NCBI RefSeq assembly: GCF_016920785.2
Contig: NW_024609880.1
Location: 64,419,830-64,483,829 of the forward strand
Direction of reading: 5' to 3'
DNA length: 64,000 nt
From: Ixodes scapularis
Taxonomy: Eukaryota; Arthropoda; Arachnida; Ixodida; Ixodidae
Part shown: in pieces, positions 41,051 to 52,744 of the stretch
How positions within the stretch are numbered: the first letter of the stretch is position 1
Layout: the number at the start of each line of letters is the position of its first letter
Made by a program: the position numbers and the translations under genes
The notes under the pieces: model-generated
Database searches by the model: none
Told to the model about the DNA's origin: nothing
The model's input: only the letters and a program-made list of their open reading frames with translations

Positions 41051-41469
41051 AGTCGTAAAAAAACGAAACACTGATCGAAGGGTCAAGAGAATGTACGTGG
41101 GCGATGAACCAATGACCGAACGCGCTAAAATTGCCACGCGGTATGAGCATACGTGTCCCTCGTGAGGAGCGTCAGCGTGATACAACTTCAACGCCTTCGT
41201 TTTCAGCCGATGTTGTTAAAGCTCGAGAAGTGTAATTGAAGTCACGCCAATAACTAAAGTCAGTTTTATTGTTAGAGGATTGGACAGCGTGAAATTAGTC
41301 TGCCAGATTTTATTTTTTTATTCTTACAGTCACTAAAAAAAAAAAAAAACTTGCTAGGGCTAAAAAAAAGGTTGTTAGTTGTTTATACAGCAGGAGTTTG
41401 CCATGGAGATTAATGGAGCGCCATCCGTATTTCTCTCACCGTAAAGTAATGATACCGAAGGCAACGGAA

Positions 41470-41495
41470 GTCTCGACCAGTCGTCTGGTCGAGAC
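41470..41495. repeat. Perfect 11-bp palindromic hairpin
   Basis: GTCTCGACCAG, TCGT, CTGGTCGAGAC. A further GTCTCGACCA follows near 41505. No known function. Confidence 0.6.
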
Positions 41496-41699
41496 GACTA
41501 ATCGTCTCGACCACGGTTCCTGCCCACGGTATTCCTGCTACTGGCTGTGTGTCTCGCGGATTTCTTTGTATTGCTTCTTTTTTTTTTTCCTCTTGGTGTC
41601 CCATCGTTCCATTCGTTTTCCTAAAAAACGGTTCGCCACCTCCGCTATAAGATGGTTTACTAGGCGAATACTTTCTCCTCTCCTTAATAATGCTGTCGG

Positions 41700-42060
41700 T
41701 CTTTCTTCATGCCGCTAGTGAAATCCACGTCCATGCCAAGATCAATGAACTTAACAAGCATGTATCTCTCTGCATAAATTCCTCAGCTTGGGATTCAGTA
41801 GAATCATACTCGCCTGCTCTACGTTGGCTTTGCTGGTGGTCTCTGTAACAGAGCAGATAGCCAAGGCTGCTTTGCGTTTGCTCCACTTGTTTTTTAAGCA
41901 TTCGACGACATCATCTGGCTGATCTTCCCGGTGTACGTTACTCAAGCCAACATGCAAGATGTACATACGGGAGACTCTCTATACCTGATCTTCGTACCCA
42001 GTAATCATGCTATGAACTTGCTCAGTTGCGGCTTTTCTGTTCAACACTACTTCAAAGCTT
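41700..42060 (-). pseudogene. SGNH-hydrolase-like domain of a retrotransposon ORF1
   Basis: Minus strand: MYILHVGLSNVHREDQPDD, KAALAICSVTETTSK and MILLNPKLRNLCREI (41751-41966), then after a frameshift KFIDLGMDVDF and KKDRQHY. The pattern recalls the GDSL/SGNH hydrolase fold (a GTND-like block III and a DxxH-like end), which occurs in ORF1 of some CR1-like LINEs. The expected GTND reads GLSN and the final DGxHY reads DRQHY, so catalytic positions are altered. No RT is adjacent. The assignment is by recall. Confidence 0.4.
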
Positions 42061-42076
42061 CGCTTATCACCTATAT

Positions 42077-42250
42077 CAGGGGTCTCAACTCATTTGACTG
42101 TGGGGGCCAATAGCCCACACCTGAAATGTCGAGGGTCAACATAGGGGAGGAGGGGTGTATATAAAAAAAACAATCCATGGTGTTTCACGTTGCAAAGTAG
42201 CCGAGTTTTTTAGCGACCCCCAGAGATTTCCTAAAGAAGAGATATCTCGT
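42077..42250 (+). mobile_element. Truncated hAT element end
   Basis: CAGGGGTCTCAACTCATTTG followed by GTGGGGGCC resembles the widespread hAT terminus CAGGGGTCTCAAACT. No matching right end was found before 42545, so only one end remains. Confidence 0.4.
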
Positions 42251-42544
42251 GCTGTTTGAATTTCGTAAAATAGCCGCTCTGCAAGTACCGTCTTTAGCTT
42301 TGATTTATTCATACGAGTACCTCAGGTTTGTTCCTAGTGCCATTGAGAGATTTCAAATACCACCATTCCGCCAACGTGCTAGAATTTTTCAATAGAACTA
42401 CATCATGTAAACTAGTGCTTCTAATGCACTTTAGACAACCCACAAAAATCGGTTTCTTAATGTATCGCACTGCAATTTACTCCAAAGGTGCAAGCAGAAA
42501 ATAAAAATTTACAAAAAAAAACGGAAAAAAAGAATTGTTCTGGG

Positions 42545-43888
42545 CATTGACCCCGTAAGTGATGACGTCAAACAAGGATTCTGGGTCCAAACAAACCGTT
42601 GCTAGGGACGTTGTTATGGACTAATGCATGGAGACTCCACACGAGGCTAGAATTTCGCTTATAAGTAAGTAAATATTTTTTGTAAGCAACCTAACTTCTT
42701 GATATCTAATTATGAAGATGTTCTTGTTATCTTAGCGTCGTATTGCAACGATAAAAGCCATTTCTGAAGTACTCCACTCCGCTTTGCTTTGGTAGCAGAC
42801 GACACGATATATTTGCTGGCCTCTGTTGCAGCGGGCGTCTTCATTGAATTGCGTCGGTAAACGAGCAACACAAGCAAGTGCATCGCCATGGCCGAAGAGG
42901 CCTCCGCAATGTGCGTTTTTTTTTTCTGTGAAGAACCCAGCTTAGTTCAAAGGGGCGAAAATTCCGTAAAATCAAACCACGTCATGCAGATCAGTTACGA
43001 CGACGACCTGAAGTGCATTACCGGCGTAGTGCAGGCCAGCACGAGAAACAAAGCGTACGCCGTCGAGGTAAGTCGTTTGTTATTATTATTATTGAGGCTG
43101 TTAGGTTATTAAAATATTGCATGTCTATCGCAATTTCGCAATTTTTTTTATACATTAAATTTAGTGAATGTGCTCTTTCGGTGAAGATCTCCATCGAACC
43201 CGTGATGAGAGTACAATCTGTAATAAACTCACCTTATGTTTTTATCTAGTTCTTTCGCGTTTTGGGGTCATGCGGAAATCTAAAGAAACTGCAAGAATCT
43301 TTCTCCACGCGATGGTTACAACCAGGTACGAAGCACCCTCCCATATATCGCGAGTCCGCAAACAAAATTTGGGATCTCTACCGACCGCCTGGAGTGCTTT
43401 TCTCGCGGGTGCATTGCGATGTTTTAGCAGACGATCATCTCGATCGACGCCCGGACTTGTGATAAACCATATTTTGCATCGCACCCCACTATTAATTCTT
43501 ATAAGTGTCTGAAACTCATTATATTTCAAACAAATGCAATATCAGAGTAGCGTCTTTATTCACCCGATTCAGTCGCCGGCGCCGGCTTGGCCGGCCGGCG
43601 TGTTGCAGACGGCATTCTTCTTGCAATCGTCGTCTCCTGCAGGCATCTTGAGGACCGGAAGTTACAGTCGTAAATATTTCAGAAAGAAGTGGTTACCGGC
43701 ACACTTCTGTCGAAACATATATGACATTCAAGCTTCCTATACTGCGATTTTTAGAAGTTAAAATCCTACTCCTGATTTTTGAACGGTCAACCGTTCGTAG
43801 CGAATCCTAGCCACATGTATTTGTCCATAACAACGACCCTAGCAACGGTTTGTTTGGACCCATGACGTCACACCTACGGAGTCAATTG
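42545..43888 (+). mobile_element. 1.34-kb DNA element with long TIRs and a spliced ORF
   Basis: Inverted termini of about 75 bp. CATTGACCCCGTAAGTGATG and GGGTCCAAACAAACCGTTGC run to GTTATGGAC at 42621. Their complement runs from 43822 (GTCCATAACAACG) to 43888 (GGAGTCAATTG). The left TIR has a short extra segment after the CRE-like GATGACGTCA. The target duplication is unresolved. Between the TIRs lies a two-exon ORF. Confidence 0.7.
42888..43462 (+). CDS. Two-exon ORF inside the TIR element, 130 residues
   Basis: Exon 1 (42888-43067) starts at GCCATGG, a good initiation context, with MAEEASAMCVFFFCEEP, and ends at donor GAG/GTAAGT. Exon 2 (43250-43462) begins after acceptor TTTTTATCTAG and runs in the same frame (phase 0) from FFRVLGSCGNLKKLQ to a stop at 43460-43462. 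I do not recognise the protein. It has no obvious DDE triad, zinc finger or membrane segment, only scattered Cys. A further donor-like CAG/GTACGA occurs at about 43324. It may be a relic of a transposase 5' exon set or an accessory protein. Being inside the TIRs, it moves with the element. Confidence 0.4.
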
Positions 43889-43899
43889 TACGCCACGTA

Positions 43900-45230
43900 C
43901 GCCACCACTTCGCAGGCGATGCCGTGACCTCCGAGATTTTTCTCGCGCTCGAACTAAAGGAAAGATGACGACGAACCCCGCGAAACACGCAACGAACGAT
44001 CTGGACGTTCTAAGCTCTGTGAACATGTTAAATACTTTCTACCTTTGACAACTGCGTATTCGACAAACTTGACGACGGGCGAACAGTGTGGGTGAAGAAG
44101 CTAAAACTTGCACAGCGGCTAGGCTCGGCCTCCTCGAGCCGAGTCGAGATAACCGCAGAAGCCGGGCACATCAGTTGACGTCACGCGATGTGTAGAGGAG
44201 GTGTTAGAGAAACCTTAGTCAGACTAGGTGGTGTTGTACAGCGTCTCCCATAGGGAGCCGTCGAGTGGGCAGGTCAAGATTACAGTACGTCGTGCTGTAG
44301 TTATAATGTAGGCTAGAGGTCCAACTGGCGCTAGTGAGTGATTTCAAAACCAACCAGACAACAACCAGCCTGAAATTGACTTCCAGTATTGTAATTCTAT
44401 TTGAAAAGGTCAGTGCATTTTTACTTTACTCTTAATTATAAGAACGAATATCATGAATATATCGTACGTACTGAATAGCTTGGAACACTGTTTCTCAATC
44501 ACGCGGACGAAAATATTGTTTAGTTTCGGCGTTTTTTTTTTTAATTCAGGGCATTAAAAACGATGCTAAAATAGCTTCGTCCATGTATTGATATACACTG
44601 TCCGACACTGTAAGTTTGAACACGACATGGTCGCTTTTCTACAAGGGGCTTTATGTCCCAAAGGAATGAAGAACATCTAAAAAATAAAGAGAGGCGTCAA
44701 GAACTACGCACTAACACTGGGCCAGTACCTACCTGTGCATGTAGACCATCAAAATAAAGCCATGTAATGAGTGCAATTCGCAAGAAAAGAAATTCGTTTT
44801 ATTTACCCTGCTGCTCATGTATGGGTACTAAGGTAGATTTGTTCTAGCGTCCAAAACTCATATCTGTATGCTCGAAAATTTTTAAAATAAAGGAGAAGCC
44901 AGAAAACTGTTACCGCCCGATAAATTCAGAACGATAATAAAAATAAAAACACCTTTTATGGTGCGCATACTTTTACTGTTTTCCGTGTTTTAGGCGCTCG
45001 TAATGGGTCAGTTTAGTGACATATAAATCTTGCGGATTATATTTATTAGCGTCATCGGGATGCTGGCATTCTTGAACAAGCTCTACGTTCTTTGCGACTG
45101 TTATTTTTGCTTAGATTCGCACCCTTGTCTTCCCACACTTGCCGTGGAACATGTGACTGGACCCGGAATACTGGGAAGTTAAACATCGCTCACTGATCGG
45201 AGAAATACTGTAACTAAAGCAATTTTGCTT
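43900..45230. other. No recognised gene
   Basis: A 27-codon frame from ATG 43964 (MTTNPAKHATND) is the only short ORF with a good context. The remainder is AT-rich sequence. Confidence 0.45.
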
Positions 45231-45656
45231 TTATATTGTTAATAAAATTACATACAATTCACTAGAGATCCAAGTAACAAAAGTAACTTCTGTAATTCTC
45301 CAGCGAAGAGACAAAACATAAAACGCGTCCTCCCATAAGGATGCACAAGAGTACCGCAAAAGTGGACTGGTTGTTGCAAGAGTCAAGTTGCTCTCCGCTT
45401 TAATTTGAAAGAAAAAGTCCCATAGACACTTGCATATGAAGGCTTCAGCGTACACTATAATAACTCTAGAGTCTCTGAATAGGTTTCCAGAACATGCGTC
45501 GGATCTTGGAGGATCCAGAGTACCAAAACTCCCAAGCTCCACACCGTGGCGCTCAAATTCATCCATTTCTGTTCCGCCATTTTGGAGACCTGCATAGTAC
45601 GGTGTACAATAACTGTAGGCATACCGCACCGTTGGCGTTGTCGACACGTCTTTCAC
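45231..45656 (-). CDS. Unidentified 141-codon ORF
   Basis: Minus-strand frame with the sequence YSYCTPYYAGLQNGGTEMDE near its start. There is no recognised domain, and it has a fairly hydrophobic C-terminal end. A splice-acceptor-like GTTTCCAG on the + strand at about 45488 suggests the other strand could be the sense strand. Most likely not a gene. Confidence 0.15.
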   Translation of the reverse strand: MKDVSTTPTVRYAYSYCTPYYAGLQNGGTEMDEFERHGVELGSFGTLDPPRSDACSGNLFRDSRVIIVYAEAFICKCLWDFFFQIKAESNLTLATTSPLLRYSCASLWEDAFYVLSLRWRITEVTFVTWISSELYVILLTI

Positions 45657-45699
45657 GTCAGTGTGTGACGCCGTGGACAGGCGCTTTAAATCATTTGTG

Positions 45700-47390
45700 A
45701 CATCATTAACAATTTAGTCTATAGCTGCACTCGTGTAATCAACACCCCGTGGTTCACGTTAAAGACAACAGGTTAGCAGTCGTACCGCACTGGAATATCT
45801 CCTTTTGAGATGAGTCATTTACCACTGCCTAGTCATACAAAAAGATCAATATTTCACTCGATGAGAGTGGTATGTGCCGTGTTTCCATTGCAGTGGCTAA
45901 ATTTATCGCGAACTTATTTCTGTCATCCCATTTAGCCGCTGGCATTTTTTTTTTGTCTACACTCTTTGAGCATTTAAACTGCCGTAGTACAAACGCAGCA
46001 TCATTTTATCGATTTATTTGCAACTGCATACAAGATTTTCAGGACTGAACAGGAACGGGACAGATTGAAACATAGTCTCAAGCTTTGTGATAGCTTGACA
46101 ATTGCTTTGCTGGCCTGATGAAGCTTGCAGTGAAGTTCAGCAATGATTTTCCCATGACGATTCTCAATGCAGTTGGCCGTCGACGTTATCTCTGTAAATA
46201 ATTAAGGCATACAAATGAACCTGACGGTGAGCAACGAGAATGGCTTGATATGAAATCACAGACTCTCTAAACCTCAAACACCAAGGATGTTTGTGTCATC
46301 ATTCATTCTACCTGATCATCAAGATTCATCTTATTCACTCGGGGTATCAAGTGGCATACCTTTCAAAGGCCGTGCTATCAAAGCTTTATTAATTTCTTTT
46401 GTGCCACAAGGCACGAACACAGCAATGTAATCAACGAAACACTCGAACGACAACCGCCTGCTTTGCTCTTATTTCTTCGTTTAGATGCGGCGTATGTTGT
46501 GCCGGCAGCCCAGGAACATTAGCCTAGTGTTTCTGGGCTGCATTCATAGAAGTCAAGAAAACTGATTTTAAAACGAATTGACCATTTCAAGATTGCGCCT
46601 GGTGTCGGTCTGGGAAGCTCCGTTGGAATGCCGTCACGTCATAAGTTTCTAAGAAACAGCGCCTGTTCTCGGCAGTATGGCTCGCTCCTGGAGTTACTTA
46701 ATCCTGAATGCAACTTGACGAGAACTGCTAACACCTTTACTATACTTTAGAGCCGCATATGTGGAGAGTTTGGTCATTCGTTTGGAAGTATAGGAGGCAA
46801 ATAAGTAGGCGGCATTGGCTGAAAGCGGGTGGGGCGTGTTCCAGGGCGACATCAGAAATTCGAATGTGGCCAACCAGAAGCCGAAAATAATACCTTGGCG
46901 GTGGTCGCGAGAAACATACCTGAGAAATACATCGGAGTAACTCTCGGTGACTGAAAATATGGTGCACGTGATGTTTCAATCACGGTGATCCAAAATCATG
47001 GTGGAAGAGTGCGACAAGCAGAACGATCGACATAATCCGTACGCCAAGCGCCGAGGGCCGGGAATTTGCCTTCCGAGTGGTCACACTCTGTGCGAGCAAA
47101 ACAGAGTTCAGCGGCGCATTCGTTTCTTACATCTTTCTGCGTGATCATGATCAGAACTTCACGTGCACCCCCTTTTCAACCATAAAGGGTTACTACATTT
47201 ACCTCTTACGCGCTTATTAAAATGACCAAATCTCTTTCTCGCTATCACCGCTAGGGGATTCTTTTCGGCTTCTAGTTGGCCAAGAGAACATGCCAAGCCG
47301 ACTTTCTGCGTCTGGTGCACGCCCTGGCTCTGCCCGCGCATCCCACTGACCAAACTCTCCGTATACACGGCTCTGCTATACTCCATTCAT
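45700..47390. other. No recognised gene
   Basis: Short ORFs only. No TIR pair or tandem array was found. Confidence 0.45.
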
Positions 47391-47394
47391 CCAC

Positions 47395-47880
47395 TAGCTG
47401 AGACTGCAGCCGAAGTAGTCTAGCCAAAGCTACAAGCGTGAGCTAGCCTACCTAGGGTGCCTTCATGCGCGCTTTGCTTAGGGTGGTGGCATCTCGCCAT
47501 TTTGTCACACACGTTTATTTTTATTTTTTGTTGAGAAGCGTGTGAAAGAGCGTGTCTCTGCACGCGCTTGTGGCGCTGACTGTGCTATGGCGACATTTTG
47601 TTTTCGTCGATTTCTTTGTATTTTGCCCGTGAGCGCGTGCTGTCGGCATCTGGTACTACAAAGGGTGGCATCACCCTAAACAGAAGGACATTGAGGCACC
47701 CTAAGCCTACCCTCCTGGCTTTGAAACATGCACTTCTAGCGGGAGCGCTCGTTCCGCGGAAGAACGCTTCAAAGCAGCGACCTCGAGCTCTCGTGGTTGA
47801 GGCTACAGTCTCAGCTCCACAGTGCTTCTGCAACTTGCATTCGACACCATCAAGATCGCCCTTCTTTGCAGACGTCAGGT
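47395..47880. repeat. Dispersed repeat modules of the TAGGGTG type
   Basis: Contains CCTAGGGTGCCTTCATGC, ATTGAGGCACCCTAAG and a segment matching 37015-37110 in inverse. Similar modules recur to 49450. Probably fragments of one non-autonomous DNA element family. Confidence 0.55.
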
Positions 47881-47881
47881 A

Positions 47882-48068
47882 CAGGCACGTAGCCAGGGGG
47901 GGGGGGGGGGGGGGGGGGGGAGGGAGGGAGGGGGCATGGGGCTTGGGCCTCCCCCGTAATCTTCCATTTTTCTGGGACCTCCTCTCCCCCTCCCCTTCAT
48001 AAAGCATTTTGTCATAAGCAAACCCCCCCCCCCCCCCCCCCTGAACCAATATCCCGGCTACGTGCCTG
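47882..48068. mobile_element. Short hAT MITE with poly(G) and poly(C) arms
   Basis: Termini CAGGCACGTAGCC and its complement. Flanks GTCAGGTA (47874-47881) and GTTAGGTA (48069-48076) match at 7 of 8. A poly(G) run follows the left TIR and a poly(C) run precedes the right one, so the long arms are self-complementary. 187 bp. Confidence 0.85.
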
Positions 48069-48110
48069 GTTAGGTAGGAGCTTGATCTGAGGATGCGGGG
48101 ATGTTCAGGC

Positions 48111-48431
48111 TAGTGCCACTTATTAAGCTACGCTTCATCACTTGGCCATATTGTGGCTTAAAATCATATGGTTTCCAGTTATCTGAAGCTTTCTCTGAAA
48201 TTACGGGAAACACTTTTCTGCCCTCCACAAATGTTTAAACAATTTGTGACAAAGCAAAGCAATATTAGATGAGCTTCCTAACACTGAATCTAATGCTGAG
48301 GAAGTCGCACTTTTTAATCATGACGATTGGCAGTTGCGTCTGCTCTGCACAAGCACCAAAATGGCGGCGCCCACAACAATGCCGGGGAACGGAGTGCCGA
48401 TACTCCAAGCGCAGCTCATTTAGTGGCTCTA
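48111..48431. mobile_element. MITE of the TAGxGCCACTAAA family (copy 1)
   Basis: Starts TAGTGCCACTTATTAAGCTA, ends CTCATTTAGTGGCTCTA, and is collinear with 55410-55736. Flanks GTTCAGGC and CTTCAAGC agree at 6 of 8. Confidence 0.8.
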
Positions 48432-48447
48432 CTTCAAGCCAACCATA

Positions 48448-48472
48448 CCCCCCCCCCCCCCCCCCCCCCCCG
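48448..48472. repeat. Poly(C) tract
   Basis: Uninterrupted C run, 17 bp after the MITE end. Confidence 0.9.
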
Positions 48473-48539
48473 GACGCGCATCCAATAGCGAGCTCAAATA
48501 TGGCACCCAGTGGATACCTTGTATCTTGAACAAGTCATT

Positions 48540-49450
48540 AGTTCAACCGCTAGATGGCGTGTTGACTTAAACAGCGCAAATAAGGTAAGGAAGAAAGAGA
48601 CAACAGGAAGGAAAGAGCGCTGTTGTCTCTTCCTTCCTGCTGCCTCTTCCTGGTACACTAGATGGCGGCTTTCATCCGTGCGGCCTAGGGAGCCTTCATA
48701 CACTTTCGTCACGTCTGTCTTAGGGTGGCGGCACCTCGGCCATTTTTATGCCTAGAATGCACGCGCTTCGATCTCGTTCGGAGTGAGCGCTTAGCTCTGC
48801 CCGGTGCTTTGGCGCCATTTTAAGGCCCATTCGGCTCGCGCAGGCAGTTTTCAATACAACAATGGGTGTCTTCACCCTATGACAGATAAAGCCCCTTGAT
48901 AAAAGCGTTTTTTACAAGTACCGCCAACCATTGTTGTGGAAGCGCTCGAGACACGTGTCATGAGCGGGTGCTCCGCGCCATTCGCTTCCAACGCCCGCTC
49001 ATTTCAGTGCTGCGCCGCCATTTGCTTCCAAGGGCCGCTCGAGACATGGGCCTCGTGCACTCGCGCATTTGACGCTACTTGCAAGACGAGCGCAAACACA
49101 TCGAGGAAGCGCGCGTGTGTATGAAGGCACTCTACATCGAGGGGCTTTAATGACAGACGCAGATTGAGGCACCCTAGTGTGGCCTAGAGCGTGGCCTAGA
49201 GCTACACTCTACTAGAGCTTCTGTATAGGGTCCCTAAGGGAGCCTATAGGGAGTATTCACTGAACGCCATATTTGTGGGTGCTGTTTAGAGCGCATGCTC
49301 AGAAAGAGCTCACATCAGTAGGCTGCTAAGACCGGCACTCTTGATGGTGCGGAATGCACGTTGCAAAAGAACTGTGGAAGCTCGCCATTAGCACGCGCTC
49401 AGCATTCGCGCACACAGCTATGGCCGTCAGTGAACACTCCCTATACAGAG
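48540..49450. repeat. Cluster of dispersed repeat modules
   Basis: Contains GCTAGATGGCG-like inverted pieces (48550 and 48658), TAGGGTGGCGGCACCTC, GGGTGTCTTCACCCTATGAC, GAGGCACCCTAGTGTGG and a 190-bp copy of 37165-37355 at 49252-49443. No gene recognised. Confidence 0.6.
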
Positions 49451-49853
49451 ACTCTAGTGTGGCCAGAAAACTGGCTCGTGCAGTGATGTTCCGCTTCTGC
49501 TCTTTATTTCCTCCTTTCTGCTGCTCGCACGTGCTCAGCGCGTGCTCTCGACGACGATGACACATATGCCAGCAAACGTGCCAGTGGTGCTAGCAGTGCC
49601 CAGTTCGCTCAGAAGCGGAGCCCAGGATAGCTAGGTTCGACATTGTACATGTACCTTTTTTTAGTACACGGAAGTGACGTCATCACGTCTGATTGGTTGG
49701 AAACAAAAGTGACGTAATTTCCCTAGAAAAATGTGGGCGGAGTCGGCAAAACTGGGCGGAGTCGGCTACCGGACGTGACAACAAAATGACGTTTCGTTTT
49801 GTACCGAGTACGTTTCAAAAGGTACTTGCTCGGAACTAGGTGTCATTGGCAGC

Positions 49854-52560
49854 ATGTGTTCGGCGGCGAGGCGTCGCCGTCTCGTCAATTCGTCTTTTTC
49901 TTTAACAGAGCTTTTTTTTTCGCCAGAAAGGCTGTATCGGGAACACCGCGATGCATTCGAGCTCGCGGAGGAGATCTTTCGGAAGCAATACCGCCTGCCC
50001 AAGATCGTGGTGCGGTGGTTGTGCGACGAACTTCGCGAGGAACCGGAGGTGAGGAGAGTGCGTACCTCGTGGACGGTCATGACCGGTCATGACTGTGGAG
50101 CTTCAAGTGTTGTGTGCACTGCGCTTCTACGGCACGGGGAGCTTCCAAGGCATGGTGGCGAGCGACGAACACGTAGCGCGGGACCAAAAGACAGTCAGCG
50201 TTGCGGTCCGCGCCGTGTCCGTCGCTATCGTGCGTCGTCTCGGGGTCCAGCGTGGCTGGATCCACTTCCCCGAGACGCCGAGCGACGAGAGGTTCGACGC
50301 GGAGAAGGGCTTCAGGCTGCTCGGCAGGATACCCGGCGTCATCGGTTGCGTGGACGGGACCATGGTCTCCATCGTCGGCCCGTCCAAGAACGACCCCACC
50401 GTCACGAAGGCGGCGTACTGGTGCCGCAAGTACTTCTACGCCCTCAACGTGATGGTGGTAAGTACACTCATGTTACGTTGTCAAAACGCGCCCCAAATCT
50501 GTAGAAAAAAAAAAAACGTATTGCCGATACGGTTTAAGTATGCCGTTTTATGACTGCGGGCTGTGGGGTCTCACGACTGCGCGAGCGTGTGCTCTACGTA
50601 GCATGTGAGCCGTGAGACTCTTCTCCCAAAAATAATACTTATTTTTAATTTCAAAACGTGCAAACTTCCGAAAAAAAAAAAAAAAAACATTATTTTTGTT
50701 TCAAGGTAGTTAGTTGTACCTTGCATCCAGGAAGGTGTGTTGAACATGCATGTGTCAGACAAAATAACTTAAAGGTTCTGAAATTGCGACTGCTTTGTGA
50801 ACCATAAGTACAATCTACTACTTGTGGATTCAGGTAATTACATGTCAATATCTCTCTCACTTTCAGGTGTGTGACGCCGACTGCCGGATAATGTGCATCG
50901 ACCCACGGTATCCCGGGTCGGTGCACGACTCCTTCGTGTGGCAATTTTCCTGGCTCCGAAACCAACTCGAGCAAGGGCAGGTGCCACGCGACGGCCGGTT
51001 CCTGCTTGGTGAGCATATTAATTCATTCCTTACGCACACGGTGGCTCCCACTGCTTGAAAGCCACAGTACCACACGTACTGTGCTTGTTGTGAGGCACAC
51101 AGACACAGTTGATGGAACTCCTTGAAGTGAGACAACACCCAAAGTTTGGCCATTAATCTCTGTTTATGTCCACATAACTCTCACACTCTGCAGGCTACGA
51201 AAGCCACACTACACCAATCTCACGACAGTGATAGACTATGCAAGGAATGCGACCGCAGTGCGAGTCGCTGTCCGGTTCGGCCCACTCACTGTTACTGTCT
51301 ACCTGTACCCTCTTGCTGGTTGGTTTTTTGCATGAAGTTGGAGCTCTTTCGCTGATCCCTGGGGGCTCGCCTGGTCGCTTTGACGGTCGTCAGTTTGTAC
51401 GGAATGGGATCAATTCCTCCTTGGCCACTTGGGGCTCGCCAAATCTGTCGTCGGGTCGTCTCTGTCCCACACACTGGATTTTTTCCTTGACCCTTCTTCT
51501 TCGGTCTGCCTATATAGCTCCTCCTATTAGACCCTCCGTGTCCTAACAGGACCTGACTCCTTTCCAATCTAACCACCCCCTTTTTTTTCCCCATCTCCAA
51601 CTCCACTGAGGATTAGGAAAGAGGTTCGTCGAACGCCTTATCCCCTTGCTTGCCAAAGACAAGGCCAGCGTGTTCTGCTCTGCCCGTGCCTAAGATCACG
51701 GCCACACTCCCAAAAGCAACAGAGCTTTTATCTGTCGGATGCAAGGGCCTAATAATGCACTTGCATACAACACAGCACCCCTAAGGAATCGTGCACACAT
51801 CCCATACAACCCACCAGGAAAACACATAGTTACATGAAATAACAGGGAGTTTGCAGGCAAGCTGGTGCTAATTAATCATAATGTAAACTGATACTGTAGT
51901 GCAGAAATATTAACACACTTAAGTTACATTATAATTGACATAGTTGCACACAGCTGTTTTCTTGCCTTTTATTTTAAAAAGTAAAGAATGTAATATGTTC
52001 CATCCTCTACATGTGCAGGTGACAGCGGCTACCCCTTGGAGCCTTGGCTCATCACCCCCGTCCCCGGGAACCACGCGACCTCCACCGCTTGCGGCCGGTT
52101 TAATAAGGCGCATTCCTCGATCAGGTCTGTTGTGGAGCGCTGCATCGGGCTGTTGAAAAACAGATTCCGGTGTTTGTAAAGGCACCGGGCTCTGTATTAC
52201 CACCCTTCAACAGCCACCGCCATTATTTCGGCATGTGCAGTGCTCCACAACATCTGCCTTGCATCGAGCGAGCCAGAACCGGAGTCAGACTCCGACCCTG
52301 AAGAGTCAGAGTTGGAGTCTGAGCCGAGCTCGGACGGTTCTGAGCCAAGCTCGGAGAGGTCAGCGTCGGCTCCCGAGAGGCTGGCTCCTGCCGGCCCTCC
52401 GGTCGGCCTTCCGGTCGGCCTCTCGGACAGGGGGAAGGCTCTGAGGCAGCGCCTTGTCGCCCGGTTCGGAACCCGCCGCAGACGTGCCCGTGCGGAGCGC
52501 CACACGCAAGGGGTCCGCCGCCACGACGGTAGTCCCGACCACCAGGGACACCGTCGGGAA
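49854..52560 (+). pseudogene. PIF/Harbinger DDE transposase (HARBI1-like), three exons
   Basis: Exon 1 is 49854-50457 (donor GTG/GTAAGT), exon 2 is 50867-51008 (acceptor CTTTCAG, donor TTG/GTGAGC), and exon 3 starts at 52019 (acceptor TGTGCAG). Phases match. Motifs: YREHRDAFEL; LCALRFYGTGSFQG; IGCVDGTMV (first Asp); DPRYPGSVHDS (second Asp); GDSGYPLEPWLITPVPG; VVERCIGLLKNRFR (Glu); and CAVLHNICL before an acidic tail. Two lesions are visible. CGGTCATGAC is tandemly duplicated at 50074-50093, shifting the frame, and there is a TAA at 52177-52179 where the family has Gln. The catalytic triad is retained. The end of exon 3 is uncertain, since the Arg-rich frame after about 52480 may be out of register. 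Confidence 0.85.
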
Positions 52561-52744
52561 GCCCCTCAGCGCCCTCGCTGCGGTGGTGCCCAGCACGGAC
52601 GCCACCAGCGACAGGGAACCTCTCGCCACCACGACTCAGGTCCTGACCACCAAGGACCCCGTCACATCCTTGCCCTCAGTGAAGCCCTTCCCGTGGAAGC
52701 CGTAAAGTGCACACTTCGCTTCCTGCTCCACAGTCATGGCCGTC

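Noticed and set aside
41051..41191. Upstream extension of the M13-like ORF to 41191
   Set aside because: The frame is open there but starts at a TTG codon; the first ATG is 41050 with a favourable context.
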